DNA of 64,000 nt from Coprinus comatus (taxonomy: Eukaryota; Basidiomycota; Agaricomycetes; Agaricales; Agaricaceae): NCBI GenBank assembly GCA_034638255.1, contig JAWPGT010000021.1:248001-312000 (forward strand). The letters run 5' to 3'. The translations under genes and the position numbers were made by a program. Shown in pieces: positions 1-10,535 of this stretch. Below the pieces are notes generated by a model that searched no databases, was not told the origin of the DNA, and worked only from the letters and a program-made list of their open reading frames with translations. Numbering within the stretch: position 1 is the stretch's first letter; each line of letters opens with the position of its first letter.

Positions 1-920
1 GGCGTATGGTACCTGTAAAAGTAAGTCAGAATGAATATATGGAAGGACAGCGAATGACCCACCAATCGGCGAGTGTGAGAACTGTTGACTCTGTTAAAAA
101 AAAAAGGATAAGTATATTTTTTGAGGCTTACGGTAGGACCTTACCATCATCAACTAGAATTAAGAATCAGTTGTCATTCTAATACCCGGAAAATACTATC
201 AAACATACCATCGTAAAGATTTTTCCATGGATCCTCAGGATCATAGATGACGAGAGGTCCTCGCAATCCATCACAATATTGTAGAGCTGTACAAAAAATT
301 AGAATCCACAATAATGAAATGAAGATTCCCGCTGACAGTAATGAGAATGATACCAAAAAGTCCCTGCTTGGCTGTCGCCACCTGTAAATGTGTATTCAAA
401 GGAATGGTTGGGAGAGATTGGACATTGATTGACACCAGTCGCGCCATCAGCCCAGTTGGTTCCTCGTTGTGAGAGACCATGCCAATGCTAGAATACACAA
501 ATTCAGAGCCGACTGATGTTAATAAGGTCGATCACTTACTACAGACGCTGCCCTCTGCATGGTAGGGTCTGTGAGTTGATTAACCACATTTACCATAAAT
601 CCGTCACCCTTGGAATGTTGGTTAGCACAAAATCATTTAGAATGAGTTAATATCATACCTTAGTCGCCTGAATCAGTGGTCCTGGATGTTCGCCGTTGAC
701 CACAATGGCACTAAGTACCGTATGTCAAAGCTAACTAAGCAAATAAAACAAAATAATTCTTAACATACGAGCGTTGGAAGCCATCGGGAGCAATCAACTG
801 ATTCGTGAGAGTCAGAGTCGAGTGCGGTATGAGGACTGAAGCAAGAGTGTAGGTGTTCACACCCAAAAGAGCGACAAAAAGAGAGTTGGTTATTCCCAAG
901 CGGGAGGTCGTGAGTGTCAT
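1..920 (-). CDS. lcc: Laccase 1 (multicopper oxidase), 5' half; runs off the left edge
   Basis: Secreted laccase that oxidises phenolics while reducing O2 to water. The ATG at 920 begins a hydrophobic signal peptide ending near the segment [16 protein letters not shown]. Several exons follow, separated by short introns: the motif APDGFQRS, then [15 protein letters not shown], then the first copper motif [15 protein letters not shown], then FWYHSHY (second copper motif), then the conserved block [19 protein letters not shown] and an [10 protein letters not shown] exon. Intron positions match laccases 2 and 4 in this window. The T1 site and the C-terminal copper motifs lie beyond base 1, so integrity cannot be judged. 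A TATA-like element sits about 45 nt upstream of the ATG. Family identity is very secure; the substrate is not known. Confidence 0.93.
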
Positions 921-963
921 GATAAGAGAAGATGAGTCTAAAGTTGAGTGTCGGAACCAGCGT

Positions 964-971
964 TTAAATAT
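964..971 (-). promoter_or_regulatory. TATA-like box of laccase 1
   Basis: On the minus strand the sequence TATTTAAA lies about 45 nt upstream of the laccase 1 ATG, a usual distance for a fungal core promoter. Confidence 0.45.
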
Positions 972-1194
972 GCATCTGCTTGAGACATTATTTTCGGTTT
1001 AAGGAGAAGTTTTAAAGGAGGTGGCGGTGCGATGTTCTCTTCAAGCCTGGGAAAAAATGTAGATTTTCCCCCCGAGGTATATGCAGAAGAATCTCCTGTG
1101 TTGTATGTAAGACAATATTAGTAGCAAGTGGTGTTTAATCCGGGCAAGGCACACAGCGCAGTGCGTTTGATCCGTGCGACTGCCGCCAAGTGAC

Positions 1195-2490
1195 TGTGAA
1201 CCTTATTTATTGATATTGGATGCCTTCCCGTAGGATTTAGAAATCTAAACTCGTCCTCAAATCTTATTTTTCTCGGAGACTTCCGACATGAGTTTAGAAT
1301 TCCAAACCGTAGACAACTGGTGTCACAACCACATTAAAATCTACAAATGATGGGATTTCCATGTTTGGTATAACCCATCAATACACTGTCATCTCCCCAA
1401 CCTCCTAGACTCCTATTTCATTGTCAAAATTCGCCACCTCATTGCTGTTCATCATATCCTTCGTGCAAAATGTTGAACGAGCACAAGCCAGAGGTGTAAA
1501 TACGATAGAAACATGAGGTGAAAAGCAATTCTGATGTACACGTGATTTGTCTGAGTCTGAAATTCAAGGTTTGAGACAGGGGGCAACCGTCCGAGCAACC
1601 CATGAAATCAACCCCCCCCGGTTGAGTCCCGTGGGACCTTCTCTTTTCGGACGGTCTCACCAGGGTTTTGCATTAGGTAATTGTCACGCTGACTGGGCTG
1701 ATCGGTACACATGTATACTGTGTGCATAAAGCATGTTAGTATCTTCAATAAAACTTAAGTATTCAACTACATTTATCCTTTGTTTGACCTTCCTACCATG
1801 ACGAAAAAGCTTCCACAAATTCAAAATCCGATTACTATCAAGCTTAGAGAAGGAGTTGAAGTTACGACAACATATGATTCCGATACAGCAAGCCATCGCG
1901 TAACTTGTCCATTATGCCCTCGAATCGTGCATTTACCAGGTAGTAGAAGTGCTACTAATCTCCTTTCCCACTACAGATCTTATCAGTGCCGATAACAAAG
2001 GCAGGATATCAAGAATAATACCACAAAATTTATTACAGTTGACTTGGAGATGGAATCTAATCCTACCCCCAACATCTCTCTTTCCTATGACCACCCAATT
2101 TCCACTGAATGTTCGATGGTACAATGTTGTAATTGATTATCGTGTTGTGACTGATGTGACTGAGAGTCTCAACCCTGGTGAGACCCGTCCGAAAACAGAA
2201 GGTCCCACGGGACTCAACCGGGGGGGGTTGATTTCACGGGTTGCTCGGACGGTTGCCCCCTGGTTTGAGACATGTAAAACGTCTGGAGGAGGGGTGAAAA
2301 GGCCTCCTCCAAATTGTTGGTTAGAAACGACAGCCAGGTGGCGTGTTTTGAGATCCGACATAGGTCTAACCCGATTTGATCCCCGGAACAAACGGCACAT
2401 CAGTATTTTAAAGTTTGAGGAAAATATTTAGATTTCTAAATCCTACGGAAAGGCATCCATTGATAAAAAAATTAAATCCTCACATATTTG
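1195..2490. mobile_element. Degenerate inverted-repeat (palindromic) element
   Basis: Two blocks occur as inverted copies around a central region. The inner block, about 100 bp, is at roughly 1566-1670 and, inverted, at roughly 2163-2276; it shares the G/C-run core near 1610-1620 and 2220-2228 with only a few mismatches. The outer block, about 55-60 bp, is at roughly 1205-1262 and, inverted, at roughly 2404-2470; it includes the identical string aggatttagaaatctaaa. The segments between inner and outer blocks differ between the two sides in sequence and length, so the arms are decayed or interrupted. The centre carries a zinc-finger-like reading frame. The structure fits a non-autonomous DNA transposon relic. 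No clear target-site duplication was identified. Confidence 0.6.
1780..1995 (+). pseudogene. Zinc-finger (BED-like) fragment inside the inverted repeat
   Basis: A short frame of about 70 residues contains a Cys-x2-Cys pair (VTCPLCPRIVHLPG) followed by a His/Cys end (LLSHYRSYQCR). The spacing resembles BED-type or C2H2 zinc fingers at the N-terminus of transposase-derived proteins. No transposase catalytic domain follows before the stop. It lies between the two inverted repeat arms, so the simplest reading is the remnant N-terminus of a transposon protein. It could also be a chance frame. Confidence 0.35.
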
Positions 2491-2958
2491 TGTGCTCTGA
2501 TGTGCCCGTTCTGATTTTTCCAATTTGAATATGTAGCACAATTTAGATCAACAGGACTCCGAGCTTTTTCACTGCCACCCTGACATCATTGCAACTTGAT
2601 CCGCGTCGACAACATTGTAGGAACACACTAGAAACACCAACCGAGCGCCACAACTACGAGGTTGAAATAGGTTGAAATGATGAAATGTTATATTTTCTTT
2701 CCTAGAATCTCTCAGTGTGTTACAGTTGGCACTTGAGTTATTCTGAACCTTTTTTTAACATTAACCAATAAATAACAGTGTACGAAAGCTTATCATTTAT
2801 ATCGGATGAAGAATAAGTTCGAAGTTGATTAAAAACGTACAAATTAAACAAGAGAGTAATAAGCTATGAACATTGAAGGAGAGGAGTGTTCGAAAAAAAA
2901 AAATCTCGAGACATGAATATCATCATATCTCGTCAATAGGAAAGGGTAAATTTGATAT

Positions 2959-5433
2959 TTAGTTTGTGGTTATTTGGGTTGTTGTCGAGTTGCTTGTGGA
3001 CTCGGTGGTGGACGGGCTAGGAGAGCTGGTCGATAGGGTGGAAGAGATATCAGAGTCAGAGCTGCTAGAAAAGGTATCGGAGCTGTCAGAGGAACTAGAG
3101 ATGGTAGAGGGCTCCGGAGAAGCGACAGCAGGACTACTGGGAGAGTTTATCTGAGCGGTCTTCAGGTTATCTGGAAGAGCATCCCAGGTAGGGCATAACT
3201 GTTCCCAGTCATCTAAATTAAGGTCAGATTCAATTCATATATATATATTATAATATACACATACCAGGTGTGGGATTAGCAGCAGGTGTCTGGTCTGGAG
3301 CTTCAGCAAATACAATAGCGAGACCCCTAGACTCCCAGGTGAGTGATCATTCTAAGGAAGATACATATATAAATGAAACATACTCCTCTAGATGGAAATC
3401 GATGTGACTATAATAATAATTCATCAATTATGCGTGGGTGTGTCGATTGTGTAAAAGTAACACACCAATGGAGAATCCAAGGACCGGGATTATCAGTCCT
3501 GAAGCGGATGGAAACGAAATCACCTTGGGTTTCTCCAACACTCACGACATCCCTTTGGACGGGATCGAGGAAGTTGAAACGATTGGAATCAGCGCTCCGA
3601 ACAACACTGAAGGAATGCTGTGGAGACATGTTAGTACACCCTAGCATCCTTGACACCCGAATAGTATGTGGGACTCACGCCGTGCAAATGGAAGGGGTGA
3701 GGTCCACCAATGAGAGCGCTAGGAATGTTGATTTGCACCACTCGGTTTCGCTCAACAGTGAGAACACTGCCTTCCGGAAGGAGATCAAACGCGTTACGAG
3801 CACCACTGATAATCTGCAACAATACCGGGACCGTAGGTGGAACGAATGTTCTATTATTGATATTGAACCTGAATGATTCGAAATCAAAACCCAAGGTTAA
3901 ATTGAATGTCACATCAGCGCCATCGGGCCGAGGCCTTCCGGGAGCGAGAGGACGTTGGGCAGGATGCAAGTCGGTCTCAAAAAGAGCTCTGGGATTAGAT
4001 TGTTGCGAGGTCCTCGGATTAGCATTTCGAGCGCCTCTGTATCGCAAGATGGCAGAATTGACACCATTGTCGAAAGTTGATGAGATGTTCCGGTTTCCAG
4101 AGCTAGGTAGGGAACGAATCCAATAATTATCTACACGCTGGTTGGCGTTGAGAACGACAGAGTAGCGTTGTCCTATATATGTGCATCAGCAACTCCAGAT
4201 TTAGAGTAGTTATAAAAAGGAATTTACCGGCTAAGATCTGGATGCTATCCACAGTTTTAGGTCGTACAGGAATACTATCCGCTTCTATGACCATGAGCTC
4301 GTGACCATCAATAGAGAACCTGAAGTTCGGGTCACAGGAGATGGACACCACACGGAAACGGTAACGCTTGCCGCGCTGTACGTTCACAACAGCCAATTCC
4401 GTATCTGGACCAGTGGGGAATCGACCTTTTCCATTGATCAACACACTATCCGCTTCGGCGATCCCACTAATGGAAGGAGCGAGGGTATGATACCTATTTT
4501 GCTATATTAAATAGCAGTATAGCCATCATTAGAAACTAAAACTTACCAATCAGCTAAAGTGATAATAGTCGACTCTGCGCTATCATTAGAATCGGTTCCC
4601 ATTAATTGATATGTGGCACTATAACTTACCATCATCAACTGCGTGGAGGACGGAAGACGAAATAAGCAGGAGTTCATCCATCATTTATGTTTGAATTCGA
4701 AGTGGGCCTGTACTCACCATCGTAGAATCGACGTTGAGGGTCATGCGGGTCGTAGATTACTAGTACACCTCGAACACCATCACAATATTGAACACCTATA
4801 ATGCGCAGCCCATATCAGATTCTCACTCCGGGCGGGATGAAACATAACCTACCAAAGTGAGAATGATACCAATATGTTCCAGGTTCATCGCCATTAAACC
4901 GATACTGGAACGCCTGACCAGGTGCAATGGGGCATTGATTTACACCTACTGCGCCATCCATGAAGTTTGTTCCCCTTTGTAAAATCCCATGCCAATGCTA
5001 GAGAGGGGAGGTTCCTTAAACAACAAGCTTAAAATTCGAAGTATAAGAATTGCATACGATACTAGAACCCCTCAACTGCATTTCGTCTGTTAATCTGTTC
5101 ACGACATTTAATTTGAATCTATCACCCTATAGCACGTTCGGTTAGTCCAGCTACTATAAAAGATGTTGATGTTCATGGGGAGATGCACCTTTTTTGCTGT
5201 GATTATGGGTCCGGGATGACCACCGTTCACAAGAGATGCACTGTTCTTTGGGTTAAATTACGTTTTGAAGTGGATGAGAATGAGACATACGAACGACTAA
5301 AGCCATCTGGTGCAATATCTTTGTTTGCAATGGTAAGTGTACCAACAGGACCTATGGTTGCAGCCAAAGACGTATTGACGAGAAATGCGATTGAAAAATA
5401 AAGGAAACACGCGTTCCGCAGTCTCGAGAACAT
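2959..5433 (-). CDS. lcc: Laccase 2, complete, with Ser/Thr-rich C-terminal tail
   Basis: Full-length secreted laccase. The ATG at 5433 starts a signal peptide ([19 protein letters not shown]). All four copper motifs are present in order: [29 protein letters not shown] with HSF following a short intron, and [16 protein letters not shown]. They are spread over about a dozen exons with canonical short introns, for example splitting HLHG from HSFSVV near 3620-3680. The axial T1 position is Leu. After the usual C-terminal block ([14 protein letters not shown]) the protein continues for about 60 residues of almost pure Ser/Thr/Pro/Asp before the TAA at 2961-2959. Most basidiomycete laccases stop soon after that block, so the tail is an oddity; it could be an O-glycosylated linker or wall-anchoring tail. 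A TATAAA lies about 115 nt upstream of the ATG. Confidence 0.95.
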
Positions 5434-5547
5434 TGCCGGGGGAGAAATAAGAACTCGGAAAATTAAAAGGAAGAGCAATTAAATGGAGAAAAAATGGTTA
5501 AAGAAAGGGGAGAATGATAATAATTGACTGGAACTCGACGTTCATGA

Positions 5548-5553
5548 TTTATA
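5548..5553 (-). promoter_or_regulatory. TATA box of laccase 2
   Basis: TATAAA on the minus strand, about 115 nt upstream of the laccase 2 ATG at 5433. Confidence 0.45.
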
Positions 5554-5559
5554 CTTTCT

Positions 5560-7610
5560 TGAAAGATGAGAGTGATGAGGATGGAGATACTAGCAATACT
5601 CACAGGCACGCAACCGTACGAGGTTAGTGGCATCCCATCGGACGTAAAGCTGTATGATCGGTGTCACAGAATGGCAGTCCGTGTTTGGTGGCGATGAGAT
5701 CTCCGACGCTCGATCGAGTCGGCCAACAGTTGTGGCTTATTTTTAGCTCCTGGTATATGAGTGCGTTTTCCCTGATCCTGAGAGTGTTGGAGGCCAGTTA
5801 TAACTGTATAATTGATTTTTTCTACCTTCCCTATCATGCTCCTAGTAAGTAGTTCCTATTACGTTAATGAAAATTTCACGAAAGTGCAATTATATTCAGT
5901 TTGATCAACTACCTGAATGATTTTTATCACAAAACAACAAGTGGCATCGCAACCTGCGACACGACATTTCAATGAATACTCAGTCCTACCTGAAACCGTA
6001 CGAGCATTGACTCATTGGACACCTCGGCCCGCCTGGAATGCATTTTAACACATAGCATGTTGTTGTTGTGCCAAAGTATTGAACTGTAAGGAGAAATGTT
6101 AATTTACGACGTATGTAGACCATTCGAGGCTGTTTAGATTTCTGTTTCTGCTCGGGGCCGCCCATCATAGTTATTATGGTACGCCTCCAAGAGGTGATTA
6201 TGATGTGATGCCTATTATTAGTGGGAAGTCGGACTGATGGAATTCCGGTGATAAAATTGGCATACAGTTACTTTCAATACAAAGGAAAAAGATGGGTAGC
6301 TGCAGATGACTTCGAAGAAATGAGAAATGCTGTTTGAACAAATGCTTACCCTCTCTTCCCTATGTGACCTTTCTGGCGCTTGTATCAATACTATCGAATG
6401 ATCATCCAGTATAATGTGATCTGGAGCACTCTATTCGCGTACTGGAAAGATGGATGAAAGTCACATCTGTCATCCGTCTAAATGTCAGAGATATATCAAC
6501 AAATATATTTATTCGATCTTTGATTTCCATGTGAGAAACGATTCCACTATAACTTGCGGGGGTGCGTTCCGTAGAAGCTACCATGAGCATGTATAAGCTA
6601 GGTTCCTTGGATTGATTATATCTATGGAATCGCGATTTTGATATCGTCTAAACCCATTGTGATCATTCGAGAGACAGCGAAGTTGATGAAAGCTAAGGTG
6701 ATGTATTCACACAGTCCTAAGCTACAGTAATGACACGGTCAATTGTGTTTGACCTTGTTCGACCATACCTCCACGGCCGAGGCGTTCTGTCCAGAAATAT
6801 TGCGGTGGCTGGAACATGAAGGGGTTTGGGACAGAGGACCATAGCGACGTTTGACTTGCCATATGGTATGCCCTGTTGATATTTTTGTCCCCCATGCTAA
6901 TAATATAGATTGTGAAGCGATATGAACGACTTGATAACAGGTTCAAACCCGGCCCTGATAGAGACCCATTCAGCTGTACCGCCGGATGCTTGATCCGGCA
7001 AATGATATTAATTTGCCATTTTAGATTTGATCCGAGATGCACAGACCAAGTGTTTCAAGCGTCAAGCTCTCTAAGTTGCCCCACGAAGGTTCAGACTAAG
7101 TTCTAGCCAAACCACTGGTCAAGGTATATTTACGAGACCATGTTCTAGACTTAACAATGGACTTTAAGCGCATTGCGTTCTTTAAAACCTGATAGCACCG
7201 GTACAGTGGAGGATACCTTCACGACAATTCGTGACAGGAGTTGACACTCCTTAATTTATGGTAACGTTGAAACGGCGCCCCCATGGTGGCAATTTTTTTC
7301 AAGAGTATATCATCATATAAGTCCTGGAGCACAATGGGCAGAGATACATGTGATTAGTAGCATCAACCTTCAGAGTGCATGTCCGACGCCTATTTATCGT
7401 GAGCATGTGTGAACGAAGCAAGTTAAGCTCTTACAGTATTCCCCTGGAGCCTGATAGGAGCTTGTTTGTTTACGGACGTGAGAAATAATTCGGAGATGCG
7501 GCGGTCACCCGTCTGTCCACTCCCTTCGCAAATTCTTCAGGATAATAGTAGTTAGAAAGGTTATTAGATGACTAGCCAAGCATTTTCCTCGAAAATGCTT
7601 TTACATACTT
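5560..7610. other. Intergenic, no gene recognised
   Basis: About 2 kb between laccase 2 and the small hypothetical gene at 7615. Frames here are short, lack family motifs and show no coherent exon pattern on either strand. Confidence 0.6.
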
Positions 7611-7614
7611 GGCA

Positions 7615-8169
7615 CTAAACAAATTTGTTTCCAGCCGTTGAGCTGGTGCAGCTCGAATACGAAATTTCATTGACCGCGTGACGACGAAGTATCCTGCAAC
7701 GATTGCTGTCTGAGAATATTGACATCAATACCACCTCTTTATCAATGTCGTAGCTCGCTTTAACGGAACCTATTCTCACCGTATTGTTATCCTGATTCTC
7801 TTTGAAGGGAATGTCTATGATTTCCTTCCACTCAATGTCCGCTCTAGTGATACCGAAACTTGCGTTGCTAAGATGTTCCTTCAGCTTGGCTAGATCGATA
7901 GGTACGTGGTTATAGTTTATCATCGCATTCGGAATAAAAGCCGTGGCTATAAGTGGGTCGATGTTTCCTTGTTCATTCTCTATTGTCTGATAAAGAGCAC
8001 TGAGGTGATCTTTAGTCCAATTGACCAAATTTGATGTATGCTCTGTTGTCATATTCTTGAAATGCGCCGGGGTGACGTGACTAGCGCGCGTAGATATATA
8101 AATGTAAGATGTGCAGAAAGCAATTAGAGAGCCTGCTGAAATGTGGACCAGTTGCTTGAGCAAGAGCAT
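7615..8169 (-). CDS. Hypothetical protein, possible SnoaL/NTF2-like fold
   Basis: A continuous 184-residue frame starts at the ATG at 8169. The N-terminus is hydrophobic (about residues 3-27), suggesting a signal peptide or membrane anchor. The middle alternates predicted helices and strands, with a segment reading LSALYQTIENEQGNIDPLIA and later FGITRADIEWKEIIDIPF and VRIGSVKASYDI. That pattern resembles small fungal SnoaL/NTF2-like proteins, but no catalytic signature is visible. The last 25 residues look less protein-like and may conceal an unrecognised intron. Function is unknown. Its neighbours are a laccase and a small secreted protein gene. Confidence 0.5.
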   Translation of the reverse strand: MLLLKQLVHISAGSLIAFCTSYIYISTRASHVTPAHFKNMTTEHTSNLVNWTKDHLSALYQTIENEQGNIDPLIATAFIPNAMINYNHVPIDLAKLKEHLSNASFGITRADIEWKEIIDIPFKENQDNNTVRIGSVKASYDIDKEVVLMSIFSDSNRCRILRRHAVNEISYSSCTSSTAGNKFV

Positions 8170-9690
8170 TACTTGTGTGCATGGTTGTGGGAAGACATTG
8201 ATGATGGTATGACGTCATCTCAACCGCCTAGTCCAGTCCACATATGACAGTGGGCCATTTAAAGCGAACACTGTAAGAGACCGCAAAGATCGGCCAGCTT
8301 CACATTTTTTTGTGAATTCCACCAAACTACACCAGACTAAACCGCCACATGAACCAACCCGGAGATAAAGATCGATGATTCTTCCCCTGTCCATGCTTGA
8401 AGCTCAAAGCTTTATGAAATTGACATTTCCTCATTTATCTCATACCATCATATCAGATTATAATTATCAGATTAGACGTTGGAATTTATTCGAATCCAGT
8501 GAAACACAGAAGATCGGAAGGATTAGCTTCTTTTGTTGTTGCCGGACCCAATGCAGGACAGCGGTAATTTGTGAAAAATCCGCTCCCGCAATAGGTCATG
8601 ATCTATGGGGAGTTGTGACAACTCTATGCCCTACTGGCATCTTTTTAGATAGTGCCTTAGAACCAATGACATCCATCATCATTGCGAGAGAATGGTATTA
8701 TAGCAAGTCCATTTTCTAACATGGGATGCGTAGACATTTGCCATTAATTGGAAATTATACATATGGCCAAGGGTTCAGAGAGGGTACAAGGTAGGAATTT
8801 GGAGATGTAATTGTCACCTCTTGGCAATGGAGCTGCCATATTCAACGGAACGAATCAATGGACCGCTCTCACACTTATTACGCCCATCATCTGCTACTTG
8901 ATATAGCATGTGCAAAGTTGCAGGGCACGTCAGAAATCAAAGCTCGATTGGTCATTTGCTTGGCCATTTCAAACAACCAAGCTCGGAATCATGACGACCA
9001 GCCCACATTGCAGTATATTATCCCCTATATTCTACGTGTGGACAGGATTTGTCGGGGCTGTAAACTATTGAACTACAACAATGTGGAGGTGTAAGCAGTA
9101 GTACCTCTGAGTAGTAGATGCAGAATTTTCTACTTCCTAGCCGTTAATCGCAGCTACATGGTCCGATACGGCCATACTTGGCAGCTATCATAATTCCCAA
9201 GAGAATGGATTTTCTCACTGGGTAGTAAGGTCGAGTCGTGTGAGGTTGTGCGGTTGTCTATCCCATAGTCGTGCCTGTTGACCACTTTCGAACCAGGGTC
9301 CTCTACAGATGTATACAGAAGGACCAATGACAATGACCCATACTATACTTGACCCATACATTGATCGCTGATCATCGATCAATCGATCACCGCTGTTGAC
9401 ATGCTTAACACATCACGCCAAAATCACATTATTCAAGCATGAGCTTCTTGTCTCTTACCGTTTACACTCATTCAATGGAAATCTAACGCATTATTGGTAA
9501 GTTATTTAGAATCAATCAGTAAACGTGTCGATAGTGATGGTTCCGGTTCGCAATTACTCATGGTCATACAGTACTATCTCGTACAACTAAATGAGAACAA
9601 TCCGAGAACGATAACCCTTGGGCTTGGGATACTGGATAAAAAAAATGGCCGGTACATCAACTCAAGATTGCGAGTTTATTACCTCGTAAG
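8170..9690. other. Intergenic, no gene recognised
   Basis: About 1.5 kb without a supported gene. Short frames on the plus strand (8375-8719, 8858-9094, 9494-9709) have random-looking composition. A small palindromic GATC/ATCGAT-rich stretch occurs near 9365-9390. Confidence 0.6.
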
Positions 9691-9695
9691 CGAGC

Positions 9696-10013
9696 TTAGG
9701 CGTAGGTAGATTGAGGGTCAGGGGCAGAGGTTGGCTCTACCTCAGTGACGCTTGGGCTCGGACTATCGGGTCACGTCAGTAAAATTCCTTCTGTTGAGTA
9801 TTAACACTTACGTGAAAACGATTGTAGAGGTCCTATCAAACAGGAAAGGAGCTTTATCGATGATGGTATGGTAGACCTTCTCTACAGTCAAGGGCTTCGC
9901 TTCTTGCTATATTCTCAAATAAATCAAAGTTTCCGAGGAAATCGATGAAACACACGTACTGCTACAACAGAGGCAGCTAATGCAGTCATAACGCAGAATA
10001 TGATAGAGCGCAT
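9696..10013 (-). CDS. Small secreted protein (71 aa) in three exons
   Basis: Reconstructed by eye because its exons are short. Exon 1 (10013-9960) encodes an 18-residue signal peptide, MRSIIFCVMTALAASVVA. It ends at a GTACGT donor. Exon 2 (9906-9812) and exon 3 (9762-9696) join in frame through GT-AG introns of 53 and 49 nt and end at TAA. The mature part contains LTVEKVYHTIIDKAPFLF, then DRTSTIVFTPSPSVTEVEP. This type of short Thr/Val-rich secreted protein with an 'xKAPFxxxxTSTxxxTxSPS' core is familiar from Agaricomycetes and has no assigned function. A TATA-like CATAAAAAG is about 70 nt upstream. It is divergently arranged with laccase 3, about 520 bp away. Confidence 0.72.
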
Positions 10014-10535
10014 AGTCGACAGATGGATAAACTAGTATCGGCTGGTTTGTGAGAGGTTTATTTCTCGTGATGCACCCGGCTCTTTTTATGCGCTGTTGTC
10101 CAAGCTACTTTTAGAGTAAGTGCGATTATCGTACCCGTATCTTGGGAAAAATGGCGCCTCATGAACTCAGATCTGTCCGTGAAAAATAGTACATCAATCT
10201 CTTTGGCATTTCCCTGTTCTCATTATCTCGCTTTAATCACAGGAAGGCATATCTATATGTGTGTTTCAGGGAAGCTACGGGAATCTGCCATGGGGGATCG
10301 CAAGACTTACTGTGTTGCTTCAAATGTAAATTTCAGGTCGATTCATGCAGTCATCTAGGTACAGTACCACAGGGTACAATGGTGACTGAGTCGTCTCTCG
10401 TTCCGTTCCGTTACTGTGTAAATCAGGGGAGAAATAGCAAACTTCTTCTTTGGGGCTTTACTGGAACATATAAAGTCACAATAATCTTTGCAATGGCTCC
10501 CCAGTATCGCTATCCTTTGCAGGCTTGTCTTCGCC
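10014..10535. promoter_or_regulatory. Divergent promoter region: small secreted protein / laccase 3
   Basis: The 522 bp between the two divergent start codons holds a TATA-like element on the minus strand near 10082-10091 and a TATAAA on the plus strand at 10469-10474. Each is about 65-75 nt from its ATG. Frames crossing this stretch are shadows. Confidence 0.5.
10469..10474 (+). promoter_or_regulatory. TATA box of laccase 3
   Basis: TATAAA, 67 nt upstream of the ATG at 10536. Confidence 0.5.

Noticed and set aside
6890..6975. Possible tRNA T-loop (ggttcaaaccc)
   Set aside because: Flanking bases do not pair and there is no anticodon arm.
8375..8719. Plus-strand 114-residue frame
   Set aside because: Random-looking composition, no domain, no splice context and no neighbours in frame.
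9225..9315. tRNA-like string ttcgaacc
   Set aside because: Neither strand gives a pairing T-stem or a cloverleaf.
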